Of a stretch of DNA of 64,000 nucleotides, positions 52,623 to 60,550 are shown piece by piece. The stretch lies in the NCBI GenBank assembly GCA_018713105.1, contig DVFT01000139.1, positions 1-64,000 on the forward strand, read 5' to 3'. Within the stretch, counting starts at the first letter, position 1; each line of letters begins with the position of its first letter. Under the pieces are notes generated by a model. The model did no database searches. It was not told the DNA's origin and saw only the letters and a list, made by a program, of their open reading frames with translations. This DNA comes from Candidatus Limivivens merdigallinarum (lineage in GTDB: Bacteria > Bacillota > Clostridia > Lachnospirales > Lachnospiraceae). The translations under genes were made by a program, and so were the position numbers.

Positions 52623-52812
52623 TGAGATGTGCTTCCGTGAAGAGCAAAACATCCAACGCAGGACGGAATTCCGCAGCCGTCCGGGATCGATGTCAGCCAT
52701 GGGTAGGCAGGCATATTTTTATGAGCAGTTGTATGCATCTCGACGCATATTAAACATACACAAATACCTCCTTCTGAAGCAGGAATTCCGCACCTGCTTT
52801 CGAATGCAGTAG

Positions 52813-52857
52813 AACCCCGTCCGGAGATTCCAAAATGGAATTTCTTTGCGGGGTTTT
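52813..52857 (+). terminator. Terminator of the orphan cobalamin RNA
   Basis: AACCCCG pairs with CGGGGTT, with an inner GATTCC/GGAATTTC stem around AAAA, then TTTT. It ends 11 bases before the next promoter. Confidence 0.75.
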
Positions 52858-52868
52858 ACTTTTGTATC

Positions 52869-52897
52869 TTGACCTCACACTCAAAATGAAATAAACT
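52869..52897 (+). promoter_or_regulatory. Diguanylate cyclase promoter
   Basis: TTGACC (52869-52874), 17 bases, TAAACT (52892-52897), 32 bases before the ATG. Confidence 0.55.
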
Positions 52898-52929
52898 AAG
52901 AGAAAACCATTGAAAAAGGGTGAAGATTC

Positions 52930-54594
52930 ATGTCCCAATCCATATTGCAAAATCTGATGGAACCTATTGTGCCTCCGGCTTTATGCCAGATAAAACTAAC
53001 CTCTGGGCTGCCGGTGGTTTGGATGAACGAAAGATTTTCCCATCTCTTTGAATACGGGAAAGAGAAATGGATGGAACAGGGCGAGAGGCAGCTGGGAAAT
53101 ATTTTGGATCAGGAATCCCAGAAAATTCTTTTTGGCCTATCATGTCAATGGGAAGAAACTTCCGTTCAATCAGGCAATATTGTCTTTGAAGGAACCATTG
53201 ATGCCGGAGAAGAGGGGGTGACCCCGGTTCGGATTCAGGCAAGCAGAATGAACGGCGGAAGCATCGCGATGCTCTCTTTTGAGAAGATTTCAACTATAAA
53301 GAATGCAGAAAAAGCATCTCTTTATGAGAGATACCTGAGGGAATCCCTATGCCATTCCGGCAATGTCTTATACGAATACGAGATTGCTTCCAGAAAAGTT
53401 ACCAGCTTCTACCCAGAGGTTGCATTCTTTCAAGAACCGGATATGTGCAAGAATATTCCTGAGAGCTGGATTCAGGCGGGGAGGGTCTTGTCGTTTAGCC
53501 ATGAACGCCTCCGGAAACTGTTTCGTAAAATCGATGAAGGCGCCGCGGAAGCTGCTGACTTGATCCGGTTTTGCCGTCGCGAAGGTGAAGCGATTTGGTC
53601 TAAGTTATGGATTTCCGTCCTGCAAGAGACAGACGGAACGGCGAAAAAGGCTTTCGTTTTTTCACAGGACGTGACGATGCAAAAAGAAATGGAGCTTACT
53701 CTGTTAAGGGAACAGCAGTACAGGAAAGCATTGGTATCCCATGCGATTGTTTGTGCTCAGATTGATGTGACGGAAGATACTTTTCGGACGATCATGGATA
53801 CGGAGGAGGCAAATCCGCAGTCCTATACCGATTATTTGAAGTTTCGGGAGTGGAGGCGGATCTTTGAAGAGGACAGAGAGAAGTTTTGGGAGTATTTTTC
53901 CAGGGAAGCTCTTCTTAAAGCGTTTCTGGAGGGAAAGAAGGATGTCTTTCTGGAACATCGGCGTTACGATAAGAATGGGAGGATCTTTTGGGCGAATGCC
54001 AAGATTTATTTCATTCAGCCGCCTTTGAGCGGCCATGTGGAAGGGCTGTTCTGCTTGGAGGATATTAATGAGAAAAAGCAAAAAAGCATTCTGCTGAAAT
54101 ATCATTCAGAGACAGATCTTCTCACAACCGTATTCAACCGACAGGCGACGGAGCAGAAGATCCGGGAAGAACTCTTTGCGTCAGTTCCGGCTGAGGACTG
54201 CCACGCGCTTCTGATGTTGGACGTGGATAACTTTAAACAGATTAATGATACTTACGGTCATCTGGTAGGAGATGAAGTCCTTCACCACATCGGCGAGGAG
54301 CTCAAACGCTGTTTCCGCAAATATGATGTGGTTGGAAGAGTGGGAGGTGACGAGTTTTTGGTCTTTATGAAAGGAATTCCTGGTCTTGAGATTGCCAAAA
54401 AGGGTGCTGCAAAGATTCTAAAGATTTTTGTGGAAAACGAGAACGCGCTGAGGTCTGTGTCCGCCAGCATTGGAGTCGCACTTTATCCAAGAGACGGACA
54501 GAATTTTAAGAACCTGTATCAAAAAGCGGATGAAGCGCTGTATCGGGCCAAACAGACCGGGAAAAACAGATATTTTCTGTCTATAGACCTTTAA
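52930..54594 (+). CDS. Diguanylate cyclase with N-terminal PAS-like domains
   Basis: A 554-residue soluble protein that makes c-di-GMP from GTP. At least two PAS-like regions (about 10-120 and 140-400) precede a GGDEF domain from about 395. GGDEF is intact at 472-476, the metal residues are in LLMLDVDNFKQIND, and the inhibitory I-site RKYD is present at 463-466. So it should be an active, product-inhibited cyclase with unknown sensory input. AAGGGTGAAG precedes the ATG. It follows the cobalamin RNA and precedes spoIVA in the same direction. Confidence 0.93.
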   Translation: MSQSILQNLMEPIVPPALCQIKLTSGLPVVWMNERFSHLFEYGKEKWMEQGERQLGNILDQESQKILFGLSCQWEETSVQSGNIVFEGTIDAGEEGVTPVRIQASRMNGGSIAMLSFEKISTIKNAEKASLYERYLRESLCHSGNVLYEYEIASRKVTSFYPEVAFFQEPDMCKNIPESWIQAGRVLSFSHERLRKLFRKIDEGAAEAADLIRFCRREGEAIWSKLWISVLQETDGTAKKAFVFSQDVTMQKEMELTLLREQQYRKALVSHAIVCAQIDVTEDTFRTIMDTEEANPQSYTDYLKFREWRRIFEEDREKFWEYFSREALLKAFLEGKKDVFLEHRRYDKNGRIFWANAKIYFIQPPLSGHVEGLFCLEDINEKKQKSILLKYHSETDLLTTVFNRQATEQKIREELFASVPAEDCHALLMLDVDNFKQINDTYGHLVGDEVLHHIGEELKRCFRKYDVVGRVGGDEFLVFMKGIPGLEIAKKGAAKILKIFVENENALRSVSASIGVALYPRDGQNFKNLYQKADEALYRAKQTGKNRYFLSIDL

Positions 54595-54598
54595 ACAG

Positions 54599-54627
54599 TC
54601 ATAACAAGATACCCCCTTGCATATACT
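54599..54627 (+). promoter_or_regulatory. Candidate sigma-E promoter of spoIVA
   Basis: TCATAA (54599-54604), 15 bases, CATATACT (54620-54627), similar to the mother-cell sigma-E consensus that drives spoIVA in Bacillus. The -10 lies in the left arm of the following hairpin. Confidence 0.45.
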
Positions 54628-54647
54628 TTACCAGTATAGCGAGGGGG
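54612..54647 (+). terminator. 15-bp hairpin: cyclase terminator and spoIVA ribosome-site lock
   Basis: CCCCCTTGC and TATACT (54612-54627, one bulged A) pair with AGTATAGCGAGGGGG (54633-54647), then AATTTT. The spoIVA ribosome site AGGGGG is in the right arm, so read-through RNA would hide it. Confidence 0.65.
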
Positions 54648-54653
54648 AATTTT

Positions 54654-56123
54654 ATGGAAGAATTTAATCTCTATAAAGATATTCAAGCCCGCACCGGAGG
54701 CGAGATATATCTTGGCGTGGTGGGACCCATCCGTACAGGAAAATCCACCTTCATCCGGAAATTCATGGAAAATATGGTACTGCCGAATCTCAAAGACAAT
54801 GAGAAAAGGGTCGCCTTGGATGAATTGCCTACCAGCGGGAAAGGAAGGGCGGTCACGACGGTAGAACCAAAGTTTGTGCCAAAGGAAGCGGCGCAGATTT
54901 CGCTTCCGGACAATATCAACCTTAAGGTAAGGCTTATCGACTGCGTGGGATTCCTGGCAGAGGGTGTTGGAGAGGAATACGAGCAGCAGAAGGCGAGAAT
55001 GGTGAAAACGCCTTGGTCCAAGGAGGAGATGCCTTTTGCGAAGGCGGCACAGATCGGGACAGAACGGGTGATCCGTGACCATGCTACCGTGGGAGTCCTG
55101 GTAACGACAGACGGGAGCTTCGGCGAGCTTCCCAGGGAAAGCTTTCAGGATGGAGAGGAACGGGCGATTGGAGAACTGATCCGATCCGGCAAACCTTATG
55201 TGGTGGTAATCAACTCCCGGGATCCCTATGGCGCGAAGGCTCATGAGCTGGTAAAACATTTCGAGGAAGACTTTCAGGCATCCGCCCTGGCAGTCAACTG
55301 CGACGCTATGGATCAGGGAGATGTATTCCGGATTCTGAAAAAACTCCTCTATGAATTTCCGCTTATGAAGATGGAGTTTTATATCCCCAAATGGACGGAA
55401 ACCATTCCGGAGGAACATGCAGTCCGAAAAGCGCTGATTCAGGCTGCCTGGAAGCTGATCCAGTCTGTATCCCACATCCGTGATCTGACACCGGAGACTT
55501 TAAAAAGCGACAAGGAGGAGATCAAAGAGATCAGGGTAGAAGATATCCTGCCATCCAGTGGGACGGTGAAGATCCGCATGGAGGTTGACGATACATATTA
55601 CTACGGTATGTTAAGTGACCTGACAGGGGTTCCCTTAAGCGGAGAGTATCAGCTCATTTCCATGATCCAGGAGCTTGCCAAAAAGAAAAAATCCTATGAG
55701 TTGGTGGAGGAGGCGATGAACTCCGTCCGGGATACCGGTTATGGGGTCATCACACCTCTGAAAGAGGAAATCTCACTGGAAGAACCCACAGTCATTAAGC
55801 AGGGAAGCAAGTTCGGCGTCAAGATCCGTGCGGCATCACCCTCGATCCACCTCATCCGCGCGGATATTGAGACCGAGATCGCACCTATCGTAGGAAGTGA
55901 GCAGCAGGCGGAAGATTTGATCACCTACATCCGCGAGAATACAGATTCTAAGGACGGGATTTGGCAGACGAATATTTTCGGAAAATCTGTGGAGCAGTTG
56001 GTGGAAGATGGGATCCGTACCAAACTGAATATGATCGGGGAGGAAAGCCAGAAAAAACTCCAGGATACCATGAAACGGATTGTAAACGAATCAAAAGGCA
56101 GCCTAATCTGCATCATTATTTAA
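54654..56123 (+). CDS. spoIVA: Stage IV sporulation protein A
   Basis: A 489-residue ATPase that polymerises on the forespore surface to build the coat base. Walker A GPIRTGKS at 24-31 and DCVGFLAEGV; long C-terminal region with the expected ending ICIII. The length matches the Bacillus protein. Its presence shows that this organism can form endospores or descends from such. Ribosome site AGGGGG at 54642-54647, six bases before the ATG, lies in a hairpin. Expected to be mother-cell specific. Confidence 0.96.
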   Translation: MEEFNLYKDIQARTGGEIYLGVVGPIRTGKSTFIRKFMENMVLPNLKDNEKRVALDELPTSGKGRAVTTVEPKFVPKEAAQISLPDNINLKVRLIDCVGFLAEGVGEEYEQQKARMVKTPWSKEEMPFAKAAQIGTERVIRDHATVGVLVTTDGSFGELPRESFQDGEERAIGELIRSGKPYVVVINSRDPYGAKAHELVKHFEEDFQASALAVNCDAMDQGDVFRILKKLLYEFPLMKMEFYIPKWTETIPEEHAVRKALIQAAWKLIQSVSHIRDLTPETLKSDKEEIKEIRVEDILPSSGTVKIRMEVDDTYYYGMLSDLTGVPLSGEYQLISMIQELAKKKKSYELVEEAMNSVRDTGYGVITPLKEEISLEEPTVIKQGSKFGVKIRAASPSIHLIRADIETEIAPIVGSEQQAEDLITYIRENTDSKDGIWQTNIFGKSVEQLVEDGIRTKLNMIGEESQKKLQDTMKRIVNESKGSLICIII

Positions 56124-56131
56124 ACCCAAAG

Positions 56132-56192
56132 AAGTCCGCCTTGCAGGCGTTGGAGCAAGGTTCTCCCGACACCGTCTGCAAGGCGGGCTTTT
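56132..56192 (+). terminator. Terminator after spoIVA
   Basis: AAGTCCGCCTTGCAG pairs with CTGCAAGGCGGGCTT over a loop of about 30 bases, followed by TTTT. Confidence 0.75.
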
Positions 56193-56211
56193 GAAATTCT
56201 TACATATAAGT

Positions 56212-56240
56212 TTGACAAAACATAAGGAATCGTATATAAT
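56212..56240 (+). promoter_or_regulatory. Perfect consensus promoter of the cell-wall-binding protein gene
   Basis: TTGACA (56212-56217), 17 bases, TATAAT (56235-56240). The leader of about 110 bases contains GGCA...TGCC and a TTCGG/CCGAA hairpin that ends against the ribosome site; I match it to no known riboswitch. Confidence 0.75.
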
Positions 56241-56359
56241 ATATTAAGTTATTTAATATTATTGTAACAAATTGTCCGGCAGGGGGGATGCCAATGGGAC
56301 AGGCTCTCTGTCAGCCACAACAATCGTATGTCAATTCGGCATACCGAAGGAGGATCAGG

Positions 56360-57691
56360 ATGAGAAAGAAACTCGTAATCGCCATAGCTGCAGCTGCAAT
56401 GATGCTGACTTTTGCAGTACCGGTCGGTGCAGATGCGGCGGGCAATACTACGAAATCGAATGTTCATACTGTTAGGACAACGCGTTCTAAAGCCGGTCAG
56501 GCACGGTGGGTACGGCGGAATGGCAAAGAATATTTTTACAAAAAGGACGGTACCAAAGCAATCGGTTGGGTGTTCTATCACGGAAAGCGTTACTACACCG
56601 ACAAAACCGGAGCTAAAGTGACTGGCTGGCAGATCATCAATGGTCATCGTTATTATTTCAGCAAGAGCAAAAATGGAGCGATGCTCCGCAACGGCCTGTT
56701 TAAGATGGGCAAGAACTATTTCTATTTCGAAAAAAATGGACGTGCCTATCACGGCTGGAAAGAGATCAACGGCAAGACTTATTATTTCAATTACAGAGGC
56801 AAGAGAGTCACTGGCCTGAAAGAGATTTCCGGCAGTACATATTACTTTAACACAAAAGGAGTTCAGCAGACCGGATGGCGCACCATCAACGGGAAACGCT
56901 ACTATTTCGATAAAGAAAGCGGCAAGATGGTGACCGGCTTTGTGACTATCAACAATAAGAACTATTTCTTTAACGACGATGGAACGCTCCTGAAAAACGG
57001 AACCATCTCGGTGGATGGGACAACCTATACGGTCAACTCAAGAGGAGTTTGTACGGCGGTACAGATGGCTGATGACAATGACGGGATGGCTTCCTCAAGG
57101 GGAAACTCGTCAGACATTCTTTTCTTTACACAGTATGAATCCGGCGCGGACGCTTACCGCCAGACCGGGGGAGACAATGGAAATGCCTGCGGCAAATACC
57201 AGTTTGATTACCGGTATTCCCTGCTTCCATTTGTGAAATACTGTTATGAGAGGGATCCGGTCACATTCGCAGCCTTCAAGCCCTATGCGCGTCTCAGCCT
57301 GACGAAGAAGAGCAAACTTCAGGGAAACACAAAGTTCTACAAAGCATGGCAGAAGATTTACGATACTTATCCGGAAACCTTTATCAAGTATCAGGATGAT
57401 TATGCTAAGATGGAATATTACGACGCCACAGAGAGGTATCTTCTGAATTATGGGATTGATATCCAAGAGCGTCCCTATGTGGTGCAGGGTGCTGTCTTCA
57501 GCTACTCGATCCAGCACGGACAACTTACCGCAGCTCAGGCGGTGGTGGCAGCGGGCATCACCAACAGTACGTCGGATGAGGACTTCCTCAAAAAACTGTA
57601 CAAGTACCGCATCAGGAAGTTCCCCACCTATACTTCCAGATACACGTCAGAAAGACAGTATGCGCTGAGCATTCTCAGCAAATATATCTAA
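56360..57691 (+). CDS. Secreted protein with cell-wall-binding repeats and a lysozyme-like C-terminal domain
   Basis: A 443-residue exported protein. Signal peptide 1-26. Residues about 50-240 contain eight or nine tandem aromatic-Gly repeats of about 20 residues (GWQIINGHRYYF, GWKEINGKTYYF, GWRTINGKRYYF), the CW_binding_1/choline-binding type. From about 260 a different domain begins, with a candidate catalytic Glu270 in FTQYESGADAYRQ and ACGKYQFDYR near 287-295, which looks like a lysozyme-like or phage-lysin fold; this is inference. AAGGAGG at 56347-56353 sets the start at 56360. A wall hydrolase in growth or sporulation is the simplest reading. Confidence 0.8.
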   Translation: MRKKLVIAIAAAAMMLTFAVPVGADAAGNTTKSNVHTVRTTRSKAGQARWVRRNGKEYFYKKDGTKAIGWVFYHGKRYYTDKTGAKVTGWQIINGHRYYFSKSKNGAMLRNGLFKMGKNYFYFEKNGRAYHGWKEINGKTYYFNYRGKRVTGLKEISGSTYYFNTKGVQQTGWRTINGKRYYFDKESGKMVTGFVTINNKNYFFNDDGTLLKNGTISVDGTTYTVNSRGVCTAVQMADDNDGMASSRGNSSDILFFTQYESGADAYRQTGGDNGNACGKYQFDYRYSLLPFVKYCYERDPVTFAAFKPYARLSLTKKSKLQGNTKFYKAWQKIYDTYPETFIKYQDDYAKMEYYDATERYLLNYGIDIQERPYVVQGAVFSYSIQHGQLTAAQAVVAAGITNSTSDEDFLKKLYKYRIRKFPTYTSRYTSERQYALSILSKYI

Positions 57692-57696
57692 TCGTA

Positions 57697-57731
57697 GAAA
57701 GGCACTGCAGGCAATTCCCGCAGTGCCTTTC
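57697..57731 (+). terminator. Terminator after the cell-wall protein
   Basis: AAAGGCACTGC pairs with GCAGTGCCTTT around a 10-base loop; T-rich tail. Confidence 0.8.
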
Positions 57732-57742
57732 TATTTCCTTTC

Positions 57743-57771
57743 TTGACATCAAAAATCAAAGCCACTATAAT
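57743..57771 (+). promoter_or_regulatory. cobT operon promoter
   Basis: TTGACA (57743-57748), 17 bases, TATAAT (57766-57771), leaving a leader of only about 25 bases, too short for a riboswitch. Confidence 0.8.
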
Positions 57772-57802
57772 AAACAAAGAAAAACGAAACGGGGACGGAA
57801 AG

Positions 57803-58852
57803 ATGAATTTACAGGAATTACTAAGTCAGATCAAGCCTTTGGACCAGAAGGCTATGGAACAATGCCAGAGGCGTTGGGACAGTATCGCCAAGCCCCTTCA
57901 CAGTCTGGGAAAGATGGAAGATTTTTTGGTGAAGATTGCGGGAATAGACGGGAATGCCGGGATTGACCTGGAAAAGAAAGCGTTGATTGTCATGTGTGCG
58001 GACAACGGCGTAGTGGAGGAAGGAGTCACGCAGACCGGGCAGGAGGTTACAGCCATTGTATCCGAGAATTTTCTGGACAAGAAGGCGTCCGCCAGCCTGC
58101 TCTGTTCTATGACGGGGGCGGATATCTATCCAGTGGATATCGGAATTGCCTCGGATACCAGGATCATGAACCGTAAGATCGCCTACGGAACCAAGAATAT
58201 GACCAAGGGACCTGCCATGACCCGGGAGGAAGCAGAACGGGCGGTTCTGGTGGGGATCGATTTGGTGCGTGAGCTGAAGGAGCAGGGGTACCGCATCATT
58301 GCCACCGGGGAGATGGGAATTGGAAATACCACTACCAGCAGCGCCATCGTATCCGTATTTCTGAACCGGCAAGCCGAAGAGGTAACCGGACGGGGAGCAG
58401 GGCTCTCCACAGAGGGGCTGAATCGAAAGATCCATGCCATCAAGCGCGCAATCGCCTTGAATCATCCGGATCCCAAGGATGGGATCGACACCCTTGCCAA
58501 GGTGGGAGGCTTGGATCTTGCAGGGCTTGCAGGCGTGTTCCTGGGAGGAGCAATCTACCGCGTTCCCGTGGTGCTGGATGGGTTTATCTCGGCTTCGGCA
58601 GCGCTCGCCGCATCGGTGATTCATCCTCTCGCAAAGGAATATATGCTGCCTTCCCATGTATCCAAGGAACCTGCTGCCAAAATGGTGCTGGAAGCTCTGG
58701 GGCTTGAGGCAGGGCTTCATATGGATATGTGCCTGGGAGAAGGAACCGGGGCGGTTACCTTGTTCCCGATTCTGGATCTGGCGGCAGGAATTTATCATAC
58801 CATGAGTACCTTTCAGGATATCAACGTAGAAGAGTATAAGCCGTTGGCTTAG
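57803..58852 (+). CDS. cobT: Nicotinate-nucleotide--dimethylbenzimidazole phosphoribosyltransferase
   Basis: CobT makes alpha-ribazole-5-phosphate, the lower ligand part of cobalamin. The 349-residue enzyme shows ADNGVVEEGVTQTGQ, GEMGIGNTTTSSA and a catalytic Glu in CLGEGTGAV. The ATG at 57803 follows GGGGACGGAA. cobU starts 11 bases after its stop. The organism can at least salvage cobinamide; its corrinoid protein AcsCD needs the product. Confidence 0.96.
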   Translation: MNLQELLSQIKPLDQKAMEQCQRRWDSIAKPLHSLGKMEDFLVKIAGIDGNAGIDLEKKALIVMCADNGVVEEGVTQTGQEVTAIVSENFLDKKASASLLCSMTGADIYPVDIGIASDTRIMNRKIAYGTKNMTKGPAMTREEAERAVLVGIDLVRELKEQGYRIIATGEMGIGNTTTSSAIVSVFLNRQAEEVTGRGAGLSTEGLNRKIHAIKRAIALNHPDPKDGIDTLAKVGGLDLAGLAGVFLGGAIYRVPVVLDGFISASAALAASVIHPLAKEYMLPSHVSKEPAAKMVLEALGLEAGLHMDMCLGEGTGAVTLFPILDLAAGIYHTMSTFQDINVEEYKPLA

Positions 58853-58863
58853 AGGAGGAAGGG

Positions 58864-59391
58864 ATGTTTTTTGTTGTGACCGGCGGGAGCGGAAGCGGGA
58901 AGTCTGCGTTCGCGGAAAGCTTGGTAGAGAGACTTGGGGGATCCTTAAGGATCTACCTTGCCACGATGATGTGCTTTGACGAAGAGGGAAAAAAGCGGAT
59001 CGAGCGCCATCGGAGGATGCGGAAGGACAAGGGCTTTGCAACGAGAGAACAGTATGTTTCCATCGGAGATGCTCCGATCCCGGAGGGAGCCGTCGTTCTT
59101 CTGGAGTGTATGTCCAACCTGGTCGCCAACGAAATGTTCGATGAGAACGGTTCCAAAGAAGACTGCGTAGCTGCTGTGACAGAAGGGATCTCGCAGATCC
59201 TTCAGAAAGCCGGGCACCTGATCGTGGTGACCAACGAGATTTTTTCGGATGGTGTCCTCTACGATCAGGAGACCGTACGCTACCAGCAGTTTTTAGGAGA
59301 AATCAACCGGAGGATGTCAGCCATGGCAGACGGTGTGTTTGAGGTGGTGTACGGCATTCCTCTGTGCCTGAAAGGACAGCATTTGCCATGA
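58864..59391 (+). CDS. cobU: Adenosylcobinamide kinase/guanylyltransferase CobU
   Basis: Phosphorylates adenosylcobinamide and attaches GMP. The 175-residue protein has an intact P-loop TGGSGSGKSAFAE (6-18), the guanylylation His region IERHRRMR and LLECMSNLVANEMF. After VVTNEIF the usual GxGIVP segment is replaced by an atypical one (SDGVLYDQETVRY), which then matches EINRRMS. The stop overlaps the cobS start. A second, shorter CobU-like gene follows cobS at 60164. Confidence 0.92.
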   Translation: MFFVVTGGSGSGKSAFAESLVERLGGSLRIYLATMMCFDEEGKKRIERHRRMRKDKGFATREQYVSIGDAPIPEGAVVLLECMSNLVANEMFDENGSKEDCVAAVTEGISQILQKAGHLIVVTNEIFSDGVLYDQETVRYQQFLGEINRRMSAMADGVFEVVYGIPLCLKGQHLP

Positions 59392-60149
59392 AACATTTAC
59401 TGCAGAGTTTTTTTATTGCATTTTCCATGTATTCCAAAATCCCCATGCCCAGGACAGACTGGACCAAGGATGCCATGAAATATTCCATGTGCTTCTTCCC
59501 GCTGGTAGGGGGAGTGATCGGTCTTTTGATGATGGCGTGGTATACCTTGTTTTATGGGAAGATCGGCGAGCTGTTTTTTACAGCGGTAGCGGTGTTAATC
59601 CCGGTGCTTGTGACCGGAGGAATCCATCTGGACGGGATGCTGGATACGGCGGATGCCCTGAGTTCCTACAAATCCAGGGAGGAGAAGCTGGAAATTCTGA
59701 AGGATTCCCATGCGGGGGCGTTTGCCATCATCGTTGGGATCTGTTATTTTGTCGCTTATTTTGGAGTGTACTCTGAGGTGACGCCGGAGACTGTGCCGGT
59801 GCTCTCCCTGGGATTTCTTCTGTCCAGGATCTATTCTGCCCTGGCGGTCGTCTCCTTTCCGCTGGCAAAAAATACAGGGCTTGTCCATACGTTTTCCGAT
59901 ATGTCCCTGAAGAAGACGGTACGTATTGTGATGGCGGTGGGACTTCTTGTGGTTACTGCCTGTCTGCTTTTCGTGGACTGGGTCTATGGGTTGGGGGCAA
60001 GCGTGGCTGCTGCCCTGACATTTCTATACTATTATCGGATGTCCGGCAAAAAGTTCGGGGGCATCACCGGAGACCTTGCCGGCTTTTTTGTGCAGATTTG
60101 TGAATTGATGATGGCGCTGGTTGTGGTAGTCATCTCTATGATTCGATGA
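59388..60149 (+). CDS. cobS: Adenosylcobinamide-GDP ribazoletransferase CobS
   Basis: A 253-residue integral membrane enzyme that joins adenosylcobinamide-GDP to alpha-ribazole (phosphate), the last step of cobalamin synthesis. About six hydrophobic segments; VTGGIHLDGMLDTADAL and DSHAGAFAIIVGI are family motifs. Start at 59388 overlaps cobU by four bases; a longer reading at 59364 lies in cobU. The next gene follows after 14 bases. Confidence 0.95.
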   Translation: MKHLLQSFFIAFSMYSKIPMPRTDWTKDAMKYSMCFFPLVGGVIGLLMMAWYTLFYGKIGELFFTAVAVLIPVLVTGGIHLDGMLDTADALSSYKSREEKLEILKDSHAGAFAIIVGICYFVAYFGVYSEVTPETVPVLSLGFLLSRIYSALAVVSFPLAKNTGLVHTFSDMSLKKTVRIVMAVGLLVVTACLLFVDWVYGLGASVAAALTFLYYYRMSGKKFGGITGDLAGFFVQICELMMALVVVVISMIR

Positions 60150-60163
60150 GAAAGGAGCTTCCT

Positions 60164-60550
60164 ATGCTGTTGGTGATCGGTGGAGCGTTCCAGGGAAAGC
60201 TTGATACGGCATCCCATCTGAGCGGGATTCCCAAGGAGAAATTTCTGGATGGAAGAAGCTGCCCCTTTGAGGAGGTTTTCCGCGGCAGCGGAATCCATCA
60301 TTTTGAAGAATATATCCGAAGATGGATCAAAGAAGGAAAAAACACAGAGGAGTTGACGGAGCGCCTGAAAAAGGAAAATCCCGCCATCGTCGTAGTAATG
60401 CGTGAGGTGGGATATGGGATCGTCCCCATGGACGCGTTTGAACGGGATTTTCGGGAGCGCACCGGACGTGTCGGCTGTGAGCTTGCCAGGACGGCAGGCA
60501 AGGTAGTCCGTGTCATCTGTGGGATTGGGACGGTGATCAAGAATGATTGA
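60164..60550 (+). CDS. Short CobU-like protein with degenerate P-loop
   Basis: A 128-residue homologue of CobU lacking a normal kinase site: the P-loop reads GGAFQGKLD rather than GGxxSGKS and the guanylylated-His region is missing. The C-terminal half is in contrast close to classical CobU: EVGYGIVPMD, FRERTGRVGCELA, VICGIGTVIK. The start at 60164 is chosen for AAAGGAGC; ATG 60146 overlaps cobS. Together with 58864-59391 it covers both halves of normal CobU, so a partner or regulatory role is possible. Confidence 0.78.
   Translation: MLLVIGGAFQGKLDTASHLSGIPKEKFLDGRSCPFEEVFRGSGIHHFEEYIRRWIKEGKNTEELTERLKKENPAIVVVMREVGYGIVPMDAFERDFRERTGRVGCELARTAGKVVRVICGIGTVIKND

Larger units (their letters stand above)
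52424..52857 (+). ncRNA. Orphan riboswitch-headed RNA (about 430 nt, no credible ORF)
   Basis: A discrete unit: consensus promoter, cobalamin riboswitch, about 190 bases without a credible gene, terminator. Downstream of the riboswitch are hairpin C (GATGT/ACATC, 52626-52653), hairpin A (GGACGG/CCGTCC, 52661-52682) and hairpin B (AAGCAGG/CCTGCTT, 52777-52799); the loops of A and B both read AATTCCGCA. The 65-residue frame across this part has no ribosome site and ordinary composition. It may act as a regulatory RNA, or the terminator may gate transcription into the diguanylate cyclase. EutX of Enterococcus and Rli55 of Listeria are precedents for B12-controlled RNAs. Confidence 0.6.

Noticed and set aside
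52445-52738. 97-codon minus-strand frame across the riboswitch
   Set aside because: It is antisense to a structured aptamer and has no start signals.
52703-52775. Minus-strand AGGAGG followed by a 12-codon frame beginning near 52760
   Set aside because: Good ribosome-like site but the peptide is very short and no minus-strand promoter is seen; probably chance from the hairpin B sequence.
52615-52812. 65-codon plus-strand frame behind the cobalamin riboswitch
   Set aside because: No ribosome site, starts in the aptamer's last stem, ordinary composition, and it crosses several hairpins.
56241-56359. c-di-GMP riboswitch before the cell-wall-binding protein, suggested by the nearby cyclase
   Set aside because: The conserved GEMM-I and GEMM-II motifs are not present; kept only as an unassigned structured leader.
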